DNA of 64,000 bases from Saururus chinensis. Taxonomy: Eukaryota; Streptophyta; Magnoliopsida; Piperales; Saururaceae. Under the pieces are notes generated by a model. That model saw only the letters and a list, made by a program, of their open reading frames with translations, did no database searches and had not been told where the DNA came from. Every line of letters begins with the position of its first letter. Position 1 is the stretch's first letter. Where the stretch lies: the NCBI GenBank assembly GCA_035235625.1, contig CP141148.1, positions 13,634,057-13,698,056 of the forward strand. Direction: 5' to 3'. The position numbers and the translations under genes were made by a program. Positions 45,152-57,417 of the stretch are shown here, piece after piece.

Positions 45152-47202
45152 TGTAACACTCCGACCCGAAAAACCTGACCCGGACAGGGGTTATTCGGAA
45201 AACATAATTGGAGTGTATTAAATAAACAAAAAAATTAAAAAATCGAGATGGACCAGGAACTGTAGACTCTGAGTGCGAGAGTCATAACGTTCTTCTATGC
45301 ATAGGTCAGAACAAACCAAATTTTATAACTAATTTGGATCAGGCCAACGTTATTGTTCTATTGGTTGCCTACATACGTATTGGATACCATCCCTGACGTT
45401 ATTCCAATACAATTGGATCTGAACGTAGTTCTGCCTAACACTTAATGCATGCATTAGACATCACAAAATCATATATGATAAAATTTGTATACTTTATATA
45501 TAAATAATTCATTCGGAGTCTGACAGAAATGTCATAAATCATAAGATTCAATGGAAGCCAATAAATCAACAGAGTCACACATCCTGCTCTAAACAGAGCA
45601 GATCAAAACAAAACACCTTTACACATCTCTCTCTATCACTGAGCTGAGACCGAACTCACACCACATATCTTACTCTACCCCAAAGTGAGACTGAACACAA
45701 ACAAGTCATATAAACACATATTATCACTATTCATAGTAAAACACATGGATCATAACATAGCATACATCCTAATTAGCACATGTAGTTCTATAATTATAAC
45801 GGGAGGTAAGAAATGCTTACTCCCCTCATGTCCCATGAGGTAGCGGCGGTTGGGGTTTCTTGCACCTTCTGGGTGCCTTCCCTTTCAAATATGGAGATAG
45901 CGGATGGAGCCTTCTCAAGGTTCAGCATATTTCTCGCCTTGAGCCGGAAGACAACTAACAAAACTTTTTCATAACTCTGGACTCTTTACATTTTTTGTGC
46001 CTGTAAGCAATGAACAGAACCTCCCCTACCTGGAGACACTTTTACCTTATGCGTTCGTGGACGTCAGACATAACTTTCCCTTACTTGGAGATAATTTTTT
46101 TCCCTACGCGTCTGTGGACAATGACAAAACTTCCCCTGACACAAACACACCTTTTTCCCTACACCTCCATGGACGATGGACAAAACTTCCCCTTACTCGA
46201 AGACACTTTTTCCTTTACGCATTTGCGGACATCAGAAAAAAGTTCCCCTTACCCAAAGACACTTTTTACCCTACGTGTCCATGGACGATGGATTAAACTT
46301 CCCCTTACCCGAAGACACTTTTTCCCCTACACCTCAGTGGACGATGAACAAAACTTCCCTTTATTCGGAGACATTTTTTCCTCTATGCGTCCAAAGGCGA
46401 CGAATAGAATCTTCTCTTGTCCCAGGGCGTTTCTCCCTTATTGAGTTGCTAACTCAAGGAATGGATGCTTCCATTACATAAAACACCCATGAATTAGCTA
46501 AGAATGTCTTTTGAACAAAAGAAAATGGACTCAGAACGACTCCTGAAACCCTTCCGAAAGTTTGAATGGAAATGAGTATTTATAGGAGATTTCATGTGAG
46601 AATATCAAGGAAAGGAAACACGACGCTTGTGCCACATGGCGCATTCTCATTGAACCATGTTAAAAGGCGGTGTGCACCATCGTGCACGTCTGTATGCTGC
46701 GCACAATGACGCCACGCGTTACGGCATGGAGCACGCGTCTGACATGCAGCTTGAGCGTACAACTGTGCGATTGCATGGCATGACTCGGTGCATCGACCCG
46801 GCAGCTTGGCTTAGTCGGCTGACATCATCATTTCTTTATTTTATTATTATTTTAATCCAAATACAATTCCAACTTCAAATCGCAGTAACTTCTTATCCCA
46901 AAGTCGAAATCGCATGTTCTTGGTACCGATGAACTCGTATTGACAAGGCCTTCAAAACTAGACCCCACTAGGTATCTCACTTTTTTAATGTGGGTCCTTC
47001 CAATGTGGCACAAATTTCTCAAGGTTGTAACTTTCATTCCCGACCTCCGTTTTGCGTGTTCTTAGGTTCCTTTCACTTATTACTTCAAGCTCTAACAAAA
47101 TACGGGAATTCCATTCTTTGAAATGCCCTAAAACTTGATTAAAAATTACAAAATTATCCCTAACCCCTCAGTTTAGGCGTAATCGGAACACGGGATGTCA
47201 CA
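45152..47202 (-). repeat. LTR of a second gypsy element, 2051 bp
   Basis: On the minus strand it starts TGTGACATCCCG at 47202 and ends GGAGTGTTACA at 45152. It enters the Athila pol between codons near 45151. A polypurine tract sits directly to its right, so it is the 3' LTR of a minus-strand element whose remainder, expected to the right, is missing or unrecognised. No matching target duplication is found, in line with truncation. Confidence 0.72.
46017..46430 (+). repeat. 56-bp tandem repeat inside the gypsy LTR
   Basis: The phrase AACTTCCCCTTAC and variants starts at 46072, 46128, 46184, 46240, 46296 and 46352, an exact 56-bp period, with a partial unit at each side. Each unit carries GGACGATGG and GAAGACACTTTTTCC. 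Because 56 is not a multiple of three, three overlapping open frames run through it; none is a gene. Confidence 0.92.
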
Positions 47203-47216
47203 TTCTTCCCCCTCTT
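47203..47216 (-). other. Polypurine tract of the second gypsy element
   Basis: Minus strand AAGAGGGGGAAGAA directly before the LTR start. The preceding codons read as the usual gypsy pol C-terminus around 47217-47250. Confidence 0.7.
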
Positions 47217-48979
47217 AAACGAATTGCGTCCTCGTAATTCTCCTAAAAATACCTTTCAAAACATAACAAAATGAAAAGAAAATCCGACTGTTAGTTGGAT
47301 AACAAACATGAATCCAGTTGATTTACAATAGGATTCAAAATCACAATCTAATAAGTTATAATCAGATAACATTATCCGATAACTTATCAAATAAAACTCA
47401 TAATTCGATATTCTAAACTCATAAAACGAAATCTGATAAATTATAATCGGATTAACCACTCATGAATAGAATCTGGTAATTTATGATGAGACAAAGTACT
47501 TTAAACAAAATTTGACTAATTTAAATTCAGATAAATCATATCGTATAGAATCTAATTTTAAGATCGAATAAAATCATTTGATAGAATCCGAGTAAATTAA
47601 ATCAAAGTAGAGTAGACAGATCAACTTAGAAATTTCTGGAATTAAATCATCTAAGATCACATAATTTGAGATCGGATAACAAAATATGAATATTAATTTC
47701 AAAATCAAAAGAAAATTTTGAATCAGGTCAGAGCCATGGCACCGAACGTTGTTCCCCCCGACACTCATGGGGTAGCGAGAGGCTCAGAAAGCAAGGAGCT
47801 TTCGCATGATGTTCCCTCCCCATATCCGCATGCCATTACCAATTATTTTTCTTGGTGGGTATCTAGATTGAGTGCTATGATAATCCCAGGTTTTACCTCA
47901 AAACTATCCAGAAATTGCACGTATTCAAAATATAATGCAATGCTTTTAAATCATTTCAAAAATATGATATTTTTTCTAAAAACATGGCTAATCAAAATAA
48001 TTTTAGAATTTAAAACCCCCTACATTGTAGGTTGAGTTAAAATCGAAAATAATGCTAAGCAAAAATAGATGAAAATAATTATGATCTTTTTTAGGAAATC
48101 ATTTGTTAGAAAAGAATTATTTCAGAAACAATTTGATGTAGAAACATATGCATAAATTATCGGTCCGTTCGAGTGACGAGAAAACTAAAATCATGATACC
48201 GAATGGTGTTCCCCTTCAATAGTGTTGGACTTTATTCCAAATAACTATTCGATAGTCTTGGACTTTATAACAGATAACTATCTTTCAAATCCAATGAGAA
48301 ATTCAAATGAAACATCTTTATTAGAAATCAACATTAAAAATTATTTCACAAAATCATTCAAAAATTAAAACATTAGAATTTAATCATACTCTTTTCACAG
48401 AGGAGGCAGAAGAAAACTTTAAATAAATGTGTCACACTTTTAGGTCAAAGTGTACATTCCAGAGCCACATCATACTCAAAATAAATATTTCAAAACAAAC
48501 TATACTTGAAATTGAAATTCATCTCAATGCATGAGCAAAATCAACATTGGAGTTATCCACTAACCCCCATGTCTCATACTAAGGGCGTTTGATGGTTTCT
48601 CCACAGTAAGTCAACTATCCATCAAGATAACTTTACAATTTCAAATCACTATTCGAAACACAAAGGATTTGAATTTAATTTTCATGTCAACTCTACTAGT
48701 AGACTCAACCTTAGAGTGGACCACTAATAACGTGTGTCACATACCATGGGTATTTAGTAGTTTCTCTTAGGGATTGCTACTATCTTTGAAAACAATTGAA
48801 TTTAATTACAACACACCAGCAGAACTAGCCCTAGAGTGATCCACTAATACCTCGTGTCCTATACCATGAGCATTAAATGATTGAATTTAAAGAGTTAGTG
48901 CATAAAAAAGTGAAGTTAGAGAATTAATAAAGTTAGAGTCAATTTTTTTTCGTAATGGATTCTTGTCATACGTTACAAT
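47217..48979. other. Unassigned internal retrotransposon sequence
   Basis: Probably parts of the second gypsy element and of the Athila leader and gag region. No protease or nucleocapsid motif is readable. Two similar phrases, CACCGAACGTTGTTCCCC (about 47739) and ACCGAATGGTGTTCCCC (about 48199), and two similar segments near 48545-48600 and 48710-48880 (shared phrase ACCATGGG or ACCATGAG) suggest local duplication. Confidence 0.4.
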
Positions 48980-48996
48980 CCTCGGTAATGGTGCCA
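48980..48996 (-). other. Athila primer-binding site, tRNA-Asp type
   Basis: Minus strand TGGCACCATTACCGAGG, three bases after the LTR end. It resembles TGGCGCCGTTGCCGGGG, the tRNA-Asp-complementary site known from Athila elements; the differences are transitions. Confidence 0.8.
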
Positions 48997-48999
48997 ATT

Positions 49000-50348
49000 T
49001 GTTGTTACATCTGAACCAAGACTATGATGTAGTTAAATTTAGAATTTGTTTACTTGTTAATTCTAGTAGACAAGGTTGATCCATAAGGAAAGCATTTTGT
49101 AACAAAGAAAATGATTACGAAAAAAATAGAGAGGGAAGATAGAATAGGAAATAAAAGACAATAAAAGAGAAAATGTTAATGCATCGAAAATCCATTTGTA
49201 ATAAATCTCTAATGTATATTTATTCCAAATGATAACTCAATTAAGATCAAATAAAAAATTTGTCTCAATCAGAAAATCTAACTCTTAAAGTAATATGAAA
49301 TAGCACAATATTAATTGATTGTATACTAAGCGAAAGCATCAAGTATATAATCACAAGGAATTATAAGCATTCGGTGTGCCTTTTGTCAACACCGAATCAA
49401 ATAATTGTATAGATTACGAACTCCTTAAGTATGCAAAATCAATTTAAAATGACAAAGAACTTACTTGAATTATCTCTAGCCTTAACTAAGAAGCTTAGAA
49501 AACCATTTACAATAAAACTAAAACTAAAAGCTACAAAAAGAAGAAAAGAAAAATAGGAGAAGAGAACTTCAAAGAGGAGGGGATGATGTCTCTCCAACGT
49601 CCACCCTCTATTTATAGAAGTAGAAGGGTTGCTTCAAAGGGGAAGGTCTAATCATATCCCTTGATTGCATCCTGATTGATTGGCTACTTCTTTGGCAATG
49701 ACTAGATTCTAAATTAATTAAATAAATCAATGATTTATTTAGAAAATATGTATCTTTTAGTCTTCCTTTAGTTATCTAATTAGCCTCATTATTTTTCCTT
49801 ATGTATATCAATCACAACCAGTGAAAAGTTCCTTCATGTGTTGGCCTCGGGTTAATTAACTAGCCGTCATTTTTCATGTCAGATTTGACTCATATATCTT
49901 GAGAATTATGAATATTTTACTGAAATAGTTATTGTAACCATGGACTTATTCTTTCTAATACTACCAAAATAATATCAATTCGAAATATACATAGAAAGAT
50001 ATAACAAAAATACAAAGGATGTATCAATCTGTCCAAATCAGCTTCTTCCCAAATTTGGTTCTCTTGAAGCAAATATGAAATAAAGCTGGTCCACAAGGTT
50101 GTGTTTTACCATTTAATGCATTCTTAGACGATTAAAAGCCAATTCTTGACCCTTGAATAGCTTTAAATAGTTGGGCTTCACTTTCTCTTCCACTTAGATC
50201 CTATCGAAGCCAATTTGGACATGTAAACACAACCGAGGTCCAACTTACATATTCAAAATATAAATTGCCCAAATAAGTAGTGAATTAACACAAAATAAGA
50301 TTGTAATTCAAGATTTAAAAATATATAATTAAACATTATTTCAGTGCA
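49000..50348 (-). repeat. Athila 5' LTR
   Basis: About 1349 bp, minus strand TGCACTGAAATAATG to ACATGTAACAACA-like end (GATGTAACAACA). It contains a clear TATA box and downstream pyrimidine-rich leader typical of Athila LTRs. Confidence 0.82.
49609..49616 (-). promoter_or_regulatory. TATA box in the Athila LTR
   Basis: TATAAATA on the minus strand, about 735 bases into the LTR, followed about 30 bases on by GGAGAGACATC, a likely start region. Confidence 0.65.
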
Positions 50349-50351
50349 TGA

Positions 50352-50400
50352 GTGACAATAAGTTTTACTTATTTATTTTATTTGTTAAATCATTCTAGTA
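50352..50400. repeat. 49-bp direct repeat, right copy
   Basis: Identical to 39823-39871. It lies three bases past the Athila LTR end and leads into the remaining 29 bases of the host intron and its acceptor at 50429. Confidence 0.92.
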
Positions 50401-52203
50401 CTTAATTAATGAAGGCTTTTATGTTTTAGGTATGCGCAATGGAGAGGATTTCATTGTTAGGGGATGTGTGTGCAAGCAAAACGAGGACCATGTTTCCTCT
50501 TATTTGTAGGTGGGCATCATATAAAAATTCTAAATTTGATCAGACTCAAGAGGTGTTTTTTAGTGGGAAGGTATATACTAACTTTTCCTTGTCTACAATC
50601 AACTATGCTCTTATGTTACGATATATATTTATGTGTAGGTGAAGGTGGTGAAAGGCATAAATGTTGACACAGAGGACAAATAATTCATGGAACTTATTCA
50701 TGAAGCTGCAAATTTGAAGCCCTTCTCAAGTAGTGAGAGGGTGTCCTTTTCGTAAATTGTGAATCTCACCACACTATCCGATGTTGATGATGATTCAGCA
50801 ATTTCGTCCACTGATGAGGCCTCCACAAAGGAAATGGGAGAGACAGAGGTGGATGATTCCATAAACAAACGGCATAGGATATTTTGGATAAATGAAGAGT
50901 GGATGGGGAGTCTCCTTGTGGTGCACAACCACGGGTTGACACTTCTCATAGGGAGGAGGATAGGAAGGGGAAAAATAAGGTGGGAGATGGGGGTTTGCAT
51001 AACAATCTGCTGGATATCCTATCTTCCATTAGAAGGATTGAAATTAAAGTTGATAAAATTTCCATAGTCATGAAGGAACTTACTGAGAGGGTAGATGGTA
51101 TGGAGTCAGTTTCTTTTAACAAGGTAGCAAGAGAAAAGGTAAGAAGTAACTTTGTGGGCATTTTTGAATTACGAAGTAGCCAATAATGTTACATAAATTG
51201 AATTGAGCTATAATTATGTGTGTAGGTGTCTGTTATGGAAGAACAATATACAGATGAAATGGATTTTGATATGCCACGTGAAGATGAAGTAATTATACAT
51301 GATATGAAGTTGAAAACCTATTCAAGGAACATATTTTTTGTCGATTTGGTACTCTTTCTCAACTAGTTATGTATTCCTAGGTGTCACTCATGTTTTAAGG
51401 TTTACATGTAGAGTGATTGAAAATGTACCCTTATTAAGAAATTAGCATTTTATAATGATACTTATTTTTTCACTTCATAACTAAATAAGAATATTATTCA
51501 GCATCTCTGATTGGATTCTTTATGCATGTGGTGTTTGTTTTGGTATGTTGGGAAGTCTATGCTTGTCTTTCTTCAGTTCCTTTTTTATGATTGTACTTGG
51601 ATAAAACTAGAACACTAGAAAACAGTGTATTGGAAAACTGGATTACATACTAATGATTTACAATATTTATGTAGAATGTGGCCAAGGAGGAAGAGGTTAA
51701 GGGAGAGGAAATGACAAGGCAAGTGAATGACGAAAAGATTGAGGAGGAGGAGGAAAAGGAGGCAGCGGAGGAGGAAAATGTTGAGGAAAAAGAGGAAGAA
51801 AATTAGGCGGAGAAGGAGGAAAAGGTGGAGGAAGAGGAGGAGGAAAAGGAGGTTGAGGAGAAGGGAAAAGAGGCGGAGGAGGAGGAAAAGGTGGCAGAAG
51901 AGGAGAATGATGGCAGAGGGGATGAGGAATAAGAGGTGGATAAAGAAGGGGGAGGAGTGGAGGAAAGGGAGGTGGATAAGGATGATGGAGGGGCGGAGGA
52001 AAAGGAGGAGGATCAAAAAAGGGGGAGGGGTGGACGATAAAGATGAGGAAAAGGAGGAGGAAAATGAGGTTGTTGCACTTGTTGAGAGGTTGATGATGGT
52101 GGAAAGAAAGTTGTTGAGATGAGGTACTTGTCTTTTTTATTGAGTTAATATACTTACATATAACCTAAACTAATATTTCCATATTTGCTTTGATTATATG
52201 TTG

Positions 52204-52204
52204 G

Positions 52205-52264
<60 letters not shown>
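52204..52264. repeat. (TA)n microsatellite
   Basis: About 30 TA units followed by a short TG run. Confidence 0.9.
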
Positions 52265-52267
<3 letters not shown>

Positions 52268-52949
52268 ATGTGTGTGTGTCAAAAAAATATATTCAAATTA
52301 TTAAGTTTACATAATATATACATATATATGTACCATTTATTTTATATATACATTATTCATATCAAATTTCAAAATTATATTCGGGTTTGAGTTCAAGTTT
52401 TATTCAAGCCGATCTGAGTTGAGCTAGTTCGAGCATGGCCAAGCCGGCTTACTCAATGAGCCAGCTCGGTTCGTTCACAACCCTACTAATATGGAATCCT
52501 TGCCTCATATTTTTTAAAATTGTAGCTATTCCTAATGGTTTATATTATACATATTTAAAACTTTGAGGTGTGATGTTCCCAATGAAATTCCTGATCAGCT
52601 TATCATTATTATCTTATCCATATGCAAGAAGAATCCTAAAGTTGGGTTACCTTCTCAAGATCTTTATTAATTTTATCATTTATTTTATTTGGTGTGAACA
52701 TAATTCAAGAATTTTTAGGGATCCTCTATGCACAAGTTGAAGCTTCTCGCTCAGTGTGAATTTGAAGTCCAGTCTTGTGTCACTACATCATCTACTTTGT
52801 GTTTCATGCTTAGGGTCTATTTGGATTGGTGGAAACGGGAAGAAAGGGAAAGAGAAAGAGAAAGTGAATCCAGGTGAAAGATAAACTAGGAGATTCCTAA
52901 ATATTTTCCACTGTTTGGTTACACAAATGATGTTAGAGAAAATTGACAG

Positions 52950-53222
52950 TGACAGGGGTGGTAGCGGTAACGGTGGTGGTGGTTGTGGCGGCGGCGGTGG
53001 TGGGGGGTAGTGGCGGTGGTAGCTGCAGTGGTGGTGGTAGCGGTGGCGATGGTGGTGGTGATATTGGTGGTGGTGGCGGCGGCAGCGGCGGTGGCGGTGG
53101 TAGTGGTAGTGGTGGTGGCAGTAGCGGTGGTGGCAATGTAGTGGTGGCGGTGGCGGCAATGGTTGTGGTGGTGGCAGCGATGGGGGTGGGGGTGGTGGCA
53201 GTGGTGGTGGTAGTAGTAGTAA
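52950..53222 (+). repeat. GGT/GGC trinucleotide repeat
   Basis: Imperfect (GGT)n with GGC and AGT variants for about 270 bases. The frames through it (all-Val/Gly/Ala, or His on the other strand) are composition artefacts. Confidence 0.9.
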
Positions 53223-53248
53223 GACATAAGTGTTTAGTACAATGATTT

Positions 53249-56200
53249 TGTAAGATCTCTAATCTTAAACTAGTTTTTGTTTCACTTTAATTATCGGTTA
53301 TCATGAGGTTAACATGTTTTTCTGATTAATTTGGTGGTTTCGCAAATAAATGGTGTTTATGGTGATTTTAATCAAAATCAACTTTTCAATTAGTAGTTTT
53401 AAGTTATTTTGAATCGAATGTGAATTTTTGGGATTTTTTTGAATTTTTACTATTTTTTCAAAAAACTAGGGTTTGGCGGGACCCCTCGTGGGCCCCACTG
53501 TCAAAATTTGGGTTTTTAGACCAAATGAACCAAGACATCAACACAAGACTTTACAAAAAAATTCATAATTTTTTCAGGTTTTATTAGTGCTCAAATAACT
53601 AAATTACCCATTTTTAGCCTATTTTTCTATTCATACCCCACAACTTACCCATACACACCCGAAGAGCTTACTATAAAAGGTCAAACCTGAGTTATTCCCA
53701 TTTTGGGAATAGGCTGAGAAGGAGAGGTTAGGCCTAATCCCCAATTTGGCCCAGATTAGAAGGTGTTTAAGGCAAGTCCATTCTAATTAAGCACTAAATC
53801 CTAACTTTCCTCTTAATCCCTTCTAAATCTACCATTTCCTCTTTTTTTTAATTCATTTTTTAAACATCAAAACTACTGATTTTTACCTCTACTTCAAGCC
53901 CTAGCTCTAAAAATTCAATTTTAATGTTCAACAAGCCCTAAATCTAAGTTTTTAATTAGGGTTTTCTATGTTAAATCGGTTTTAATGGAGCTTAATTCAA
54001 ACTCTATGTCTTTGTAAGGTTTTCAAGAAGGGTGACCATCAAATCCAAGCCTAATCAAGGGATAAGGTAATGGACTTTCAAAATTTCAATCTTCCTATGG
54101 TAAAACTCTTGATTTTGTGGTTTATTTTGAATGGAGTTACTTGATTTAGTGTTATAATGACATAATTAGTAAATGGTAATCTTTAATCCCGATTTCATAG
54201 GGTTTTATCTTGTTATGATGTGGATTTGCATTTTGGAAGTTATGGTGGACTTTTAATGGCATTTAGGTTGTTAGATGGTAATTTTGAGTTTTATCAATGG
54301 AGTTTTGGTTTGAAAATACGAAAGGAAGAAGAAGGTCGAATCTGCCTTGTTGGCATTCGAACGGCCACGCAGGGCATTCGAATGGCAACACTGTAATTTT
54401 GGCACATATCCTGTTTAGCCGATCGAACGGCCTTGAAGGGTATTCGAACGGCTACACTGCAAAAATTGACAATTTTATATATGATGCTTATTTTGACATA
54501 TCTACTTCAAAATATTATTTTTATGTTTATGTGGAGTATTTTGATCTATAATAAGCTAATTGAAAAGCATTCTATTGATGTTAGAAGTTGTGGTATATAT
54601 ATTTAGAGTTATGTAGAATGGCTTGTGGTTGGTTATATGATGTTGGAATTACCATCTTGAAGTTATGAATAGTTGATTCTCTATTGTTAGGTGTATTTTC
54701 AATAGGGCTACAGTATACTAATGGGCTGATATGTCATGTTAAGATGTGGTTAATTGATGTGTGAATACTAGTGTTATGTCTTGACTCAAGTATGAAGTAA
54801 ATGATCTTATATGTGGTTAGCTTGTGGTTAAGCTTTGATTTGAGTTACGATTTTCATGATTCTTCTCCTATAATTTCCGCTGGAATTCATAATTAGATGT
54901 AAATGCTCATGTGTAGTGTGATGGTGAGTGAATTACAAGCATGTTGATATGCATTGAGTGAAGTGCTTCTACTATGTGCACAAACACACATGTGGGGTTT
55001 AATGATGATGATGAGGTTTGCTATTATGATTATGAATGATGCATGAAGGGCTGATAAGAGCACCTATAATGAATTAGAATTCATGTATGCTTTGCCCACG
55101 TATGTACCATGTTGCATGCATCATGAAAATGTATTTCCAATTGAGGTTTTACTGTTGGAATTGATCAGCTATGTGGAACAACCGAAGAGAAACTATTAGA
55201 CACTTGCGGTATGGGACGCATTATGTCAATGGATAGCTCTAAGGTTCATTGCGCTAGTGCTTAGTTAAATTTGCTTCTATGGTGTCACGAATACTCATGG
55301 TATGGGACATGAGGACTAGAGTCGACATAGAAGTAGTTTTACGTGCACACTCCAAGGCGGGTTGAGTCTAGTTAAGTGGATGCAAATGTATTTCCAATTG
55401 AGGCTTTATCGAGATTAATCAAATTTGATCAATTTGATGCAATGTGGTGAAATTGCGTGGCGGTTTAATCGGTCTGGCTTAATCGAAACTTGATTGGTCT
55501 GAAAGGACATGTTTTAATTTGAGCTCCTTCGTGGAATGAGTGCACTCCCCGGGTTGAGTCTAGTCAAGTTTAGTTGTTTTGAATTGTTAATGCGGTTGAG
55601 ATTTATTTATTGAGACAGTCGAACCTGGACCCTGAGAATCTAGTATGGTATGCTCTTTGCACCAGCTACCATGTGTTCGTGGGTTTCCTATGTGGGAACT
55701 CGGGACTTCTCGCATCGCAAGAGATGTCCCAAAACGAACACCCCTGCTCTAGGTTCTCTTCGTGAGAACGTGACATCCTTGGCTAGGATCGTCTGGAGTG
55801 AGCAGCAATTAGGGATTGACAACCCCGAACTTCTTAAATTCTTGTGTAGAATTTGAACCACGACACGCCTACATGGCCTTGTCTGTATTCCCGTCTTCGT
55901 GACACTATTTGTGATTACTCCTTGATGGAGGCATTCTTTATATGATGTGATATTATTAAATTCTTGTGTAGAATTTGGACCATGACACGCCTACGTGGCC
56001 TTGTCTGTGTTCCCATCTTCATGAAGCTATTTGTGATTACTCCTTGATGGAGGCATTCTTTATATGATGTAATCTTATTAAATTCTTGTGTATAATTTAG
56101 ACCATGATACGCCTACGTGGTCTTGTCTGTGTTCCCGTCTTCGTGACGCTATTTGTGATTACTCCTTGATAGAGGCATTCTTTATATGATGTGATCTTCT

Positions 56201-56487
56201 TAAATTCTTGTGTAGAATTTAGTCCATGACACACCTACGTGGCCTTGTCTGTGTTCCCGTCTTCGTGATGCTATTTGTGATTACTCCTTGATGGAGGTTT
56301 GAGACTAGTTTATTTTAGAATTAAGCGACTCTCTTTCTTTTCTACTTATTTACTCTTGCTCAAAAGAATATACATACTCTGTAATTCTGTTAGATCGCCC
56401 GTATTTAGGGTTAAGTCTTCCGCTAAACCGTATCTCAATTTTTCCTCGTCGGCTTGACCAGCCCCTGAACCGGGTTCGGCTTGGGCA
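53249..56487 (-). mobile_element. Giant solo LTR, copy 2, inverted relative to copy 1
   Basis: Minus strand TGCCCAAGCCGAACCCGG to AGATCTTACA, flanked by GATTT (53244-53248 and 56488-56492). It aligns in reverse along the length of 28216-31690 (shared phrases GGTTTGGCGGGACCCC, GGGCCCCACTGTC, CATGCATCATGAAAATG, TACTCCTTGATGGAGG). It lacks about 18 bases at its 5' end relative to copy 1. No coding sequence. Confidence 0.82.
55835..56305 (+). repeat. 122-bp tandem repeat in solo LTR copy 2
   Basis: CTTGTGTAGAATTT and variants starts at 55841, 55963, 56085 and 56207, an exact 122-bp period. Each unit includes ACACGCCTACGTGGCC and TACTCCTTGATGGAGG. Copy 1 has a single unit at the matching place (about 29183-29285). 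Confidence 0.93.
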
Positions 56488-56668
56488 GATTTTCTCCCAA
56501 AATCCATGGGTTGATGGGTGGAAAATATTTTGGCCAAATTTTCATCCATTTTCTCTCATTTTTCACTCTAGTTTTTCTTTCCCCGTTACACCAAACAATG
56601 GAAACTAGGAAATTTTAAGAATATTCCTTTCCTTTCCCCTGCTTTCTACCAATCCAAACAAACCGTTA

Positions 56669-57417
56669 ATGAGTTTCCTTTCTTAATGAATAGATGACAA
56701 TGCAATTGTTGAAGGGTATTTCTCTTTTGTTTTGTCTCCTGGGTGGGGTTTCAAGTTTAATAATATTTACTTATAAAAAAACAATGATACTATCATAAAT
56801 GCTAAAAATTAACATCTTGACACCAATTAGTCGATAAATTATTTCAAGATTTGGATTTGAATTTAAGTATTTCGGGCAGTTACACATCATGAGGATTATT
56901 ATGTTTGAGATTCCTATTATCATTTTGTTGGATTGAATATGTTATTATTCTTATTATCGCCGGAGTTATCATTAGTGCATGGTTTAGGAAGTAAACTATT
57001 TTTCAAAATTACTTCTTAAGGCTTGCAAAGATACCCTGTGCCTAATATGTACTTTTCTCGTATATATAAAGAGACCTAGGGGTCATCGGAAGCTATTTAA
57101 GTGGTCCGCAGTTTGTCCATGTACTATATGACCGATGAGTTATTCAAGAAAACATCTGATTGATTCATGGTTGAGAGAAGTAGCTTTCTTTTGCATTATC
57201 TTTTTCTTTTTTTTTGAATAACCCAATGCATTATCTGTAACTTCATAAATATGGGGAAACATTCACGCGGAGTTCGGGTCTCTTTCATGGACAGCTTTGG
57301 TGTGAAATCTGTGAGATTTTGTCAACTTTTGTGTAAGGAGAAAATGTAGGAGTGGACTATAGGAAAGCAAACGAAAGCAAGACAGGAAAAACAGTGGACT
57401 GGTTTCAAGCGAAAAAA
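56669..57417. other. Intergenic sequence, nothing recognised
   Basis: No open frame or repeat that I can support between the Harbinger-like element and the tandem duplication. Confidence 0.5.

Larger units (their letters stand above)
41405..50348 (-). mobile_element. Athila-type Ty3/gypsy retrotransposon, truncated and rearranged
   Basis: Minus-strand order: 5' LTR (50348-49000), tRNA-Asp-like primer site, unassigned internal region, pol (45151 to about 42240), 3' non-coding region, a hairpin, and the start of the 3' LTR (41797 downward), which is cut off at about 41405. Pol sequence and primer site are typical of the Athila/Tat branch. A second gypsy LTR interrupts it at 45152. LTR pieces differ at roughly one base in five by eye, so it is old. 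Confidence 0.82.
39349..52120 (+). pseudogene. DUF1985-like transposon-derived gene, split by a 10.5-kb insertion
   Basis: Exon 1 (about 39349-39822) reads RNIFLARVIHHL, then FYKVTGLRF and LVDDLDSFDEYP, the pattern of the DUF1985 domain found in plant Mutator/Ulp1-type elements. Exon 2 (50430-50570) continues in the same phase with the MFPLICRWASYKN block. Exons 50639-51138 and 51226-51348 follow, then a Glu/Lys-rich low-complexity exon from 51675. Splice signals AG and GT bound each. Stops at about 39412, 39685, 50681 and 50753 and a frame change near 50900 show decay. The Ulp1-type cysteine protease that often follows this domain was not found. The first intron, originally about 78 bp, is interrupted by the Athila-containing block. 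Confidence 0.7.
52813..56665. mobile_element. Harbinger/Tourist-like MITE carrying a nested solo LTR
   Basis: Left terminus GGGTCTATTTGGATTGGT and right terminus (complement) CGGTTTGTTTGGATTGGT are inverted, flanked by TTA on both sides (52810-52812 and 56666-56668), the usual target of PIF/Harbinger elements. Arms of about 140 bases remain similar (ACTAGGA(n)TTCC, TTTCCA(n)TGTTTGGT). Without the nested LTR it would be about 600 bp, part of it a GGT microsatellite. Confidence 0.78.

Noticed and set aside
46010..46444. A 144-codon protein with repeats
   Set aside because: The 56-bp period is not a multiple of three and three frames are open; it is an LTR minisatellite.
45152..47202. A solo LTR with its own target duplication
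   Set aside because: The bases on either side (TTTCA and TTCTT) do not match and a polypurine tract follows, so it is the remaining end of a truncated element.
51727..52122. An Arg/Lys-rich 131-codon protein
   Set aside because: It is the wrong frame of a Glu/Lys-rich exon in the DUF1985-like pseudogene.
52919..53245. His-, Thr- or Val/Gly-rich proteins
   Set aside because: They are translations of a GGT/GGC trinucleotide repeat.
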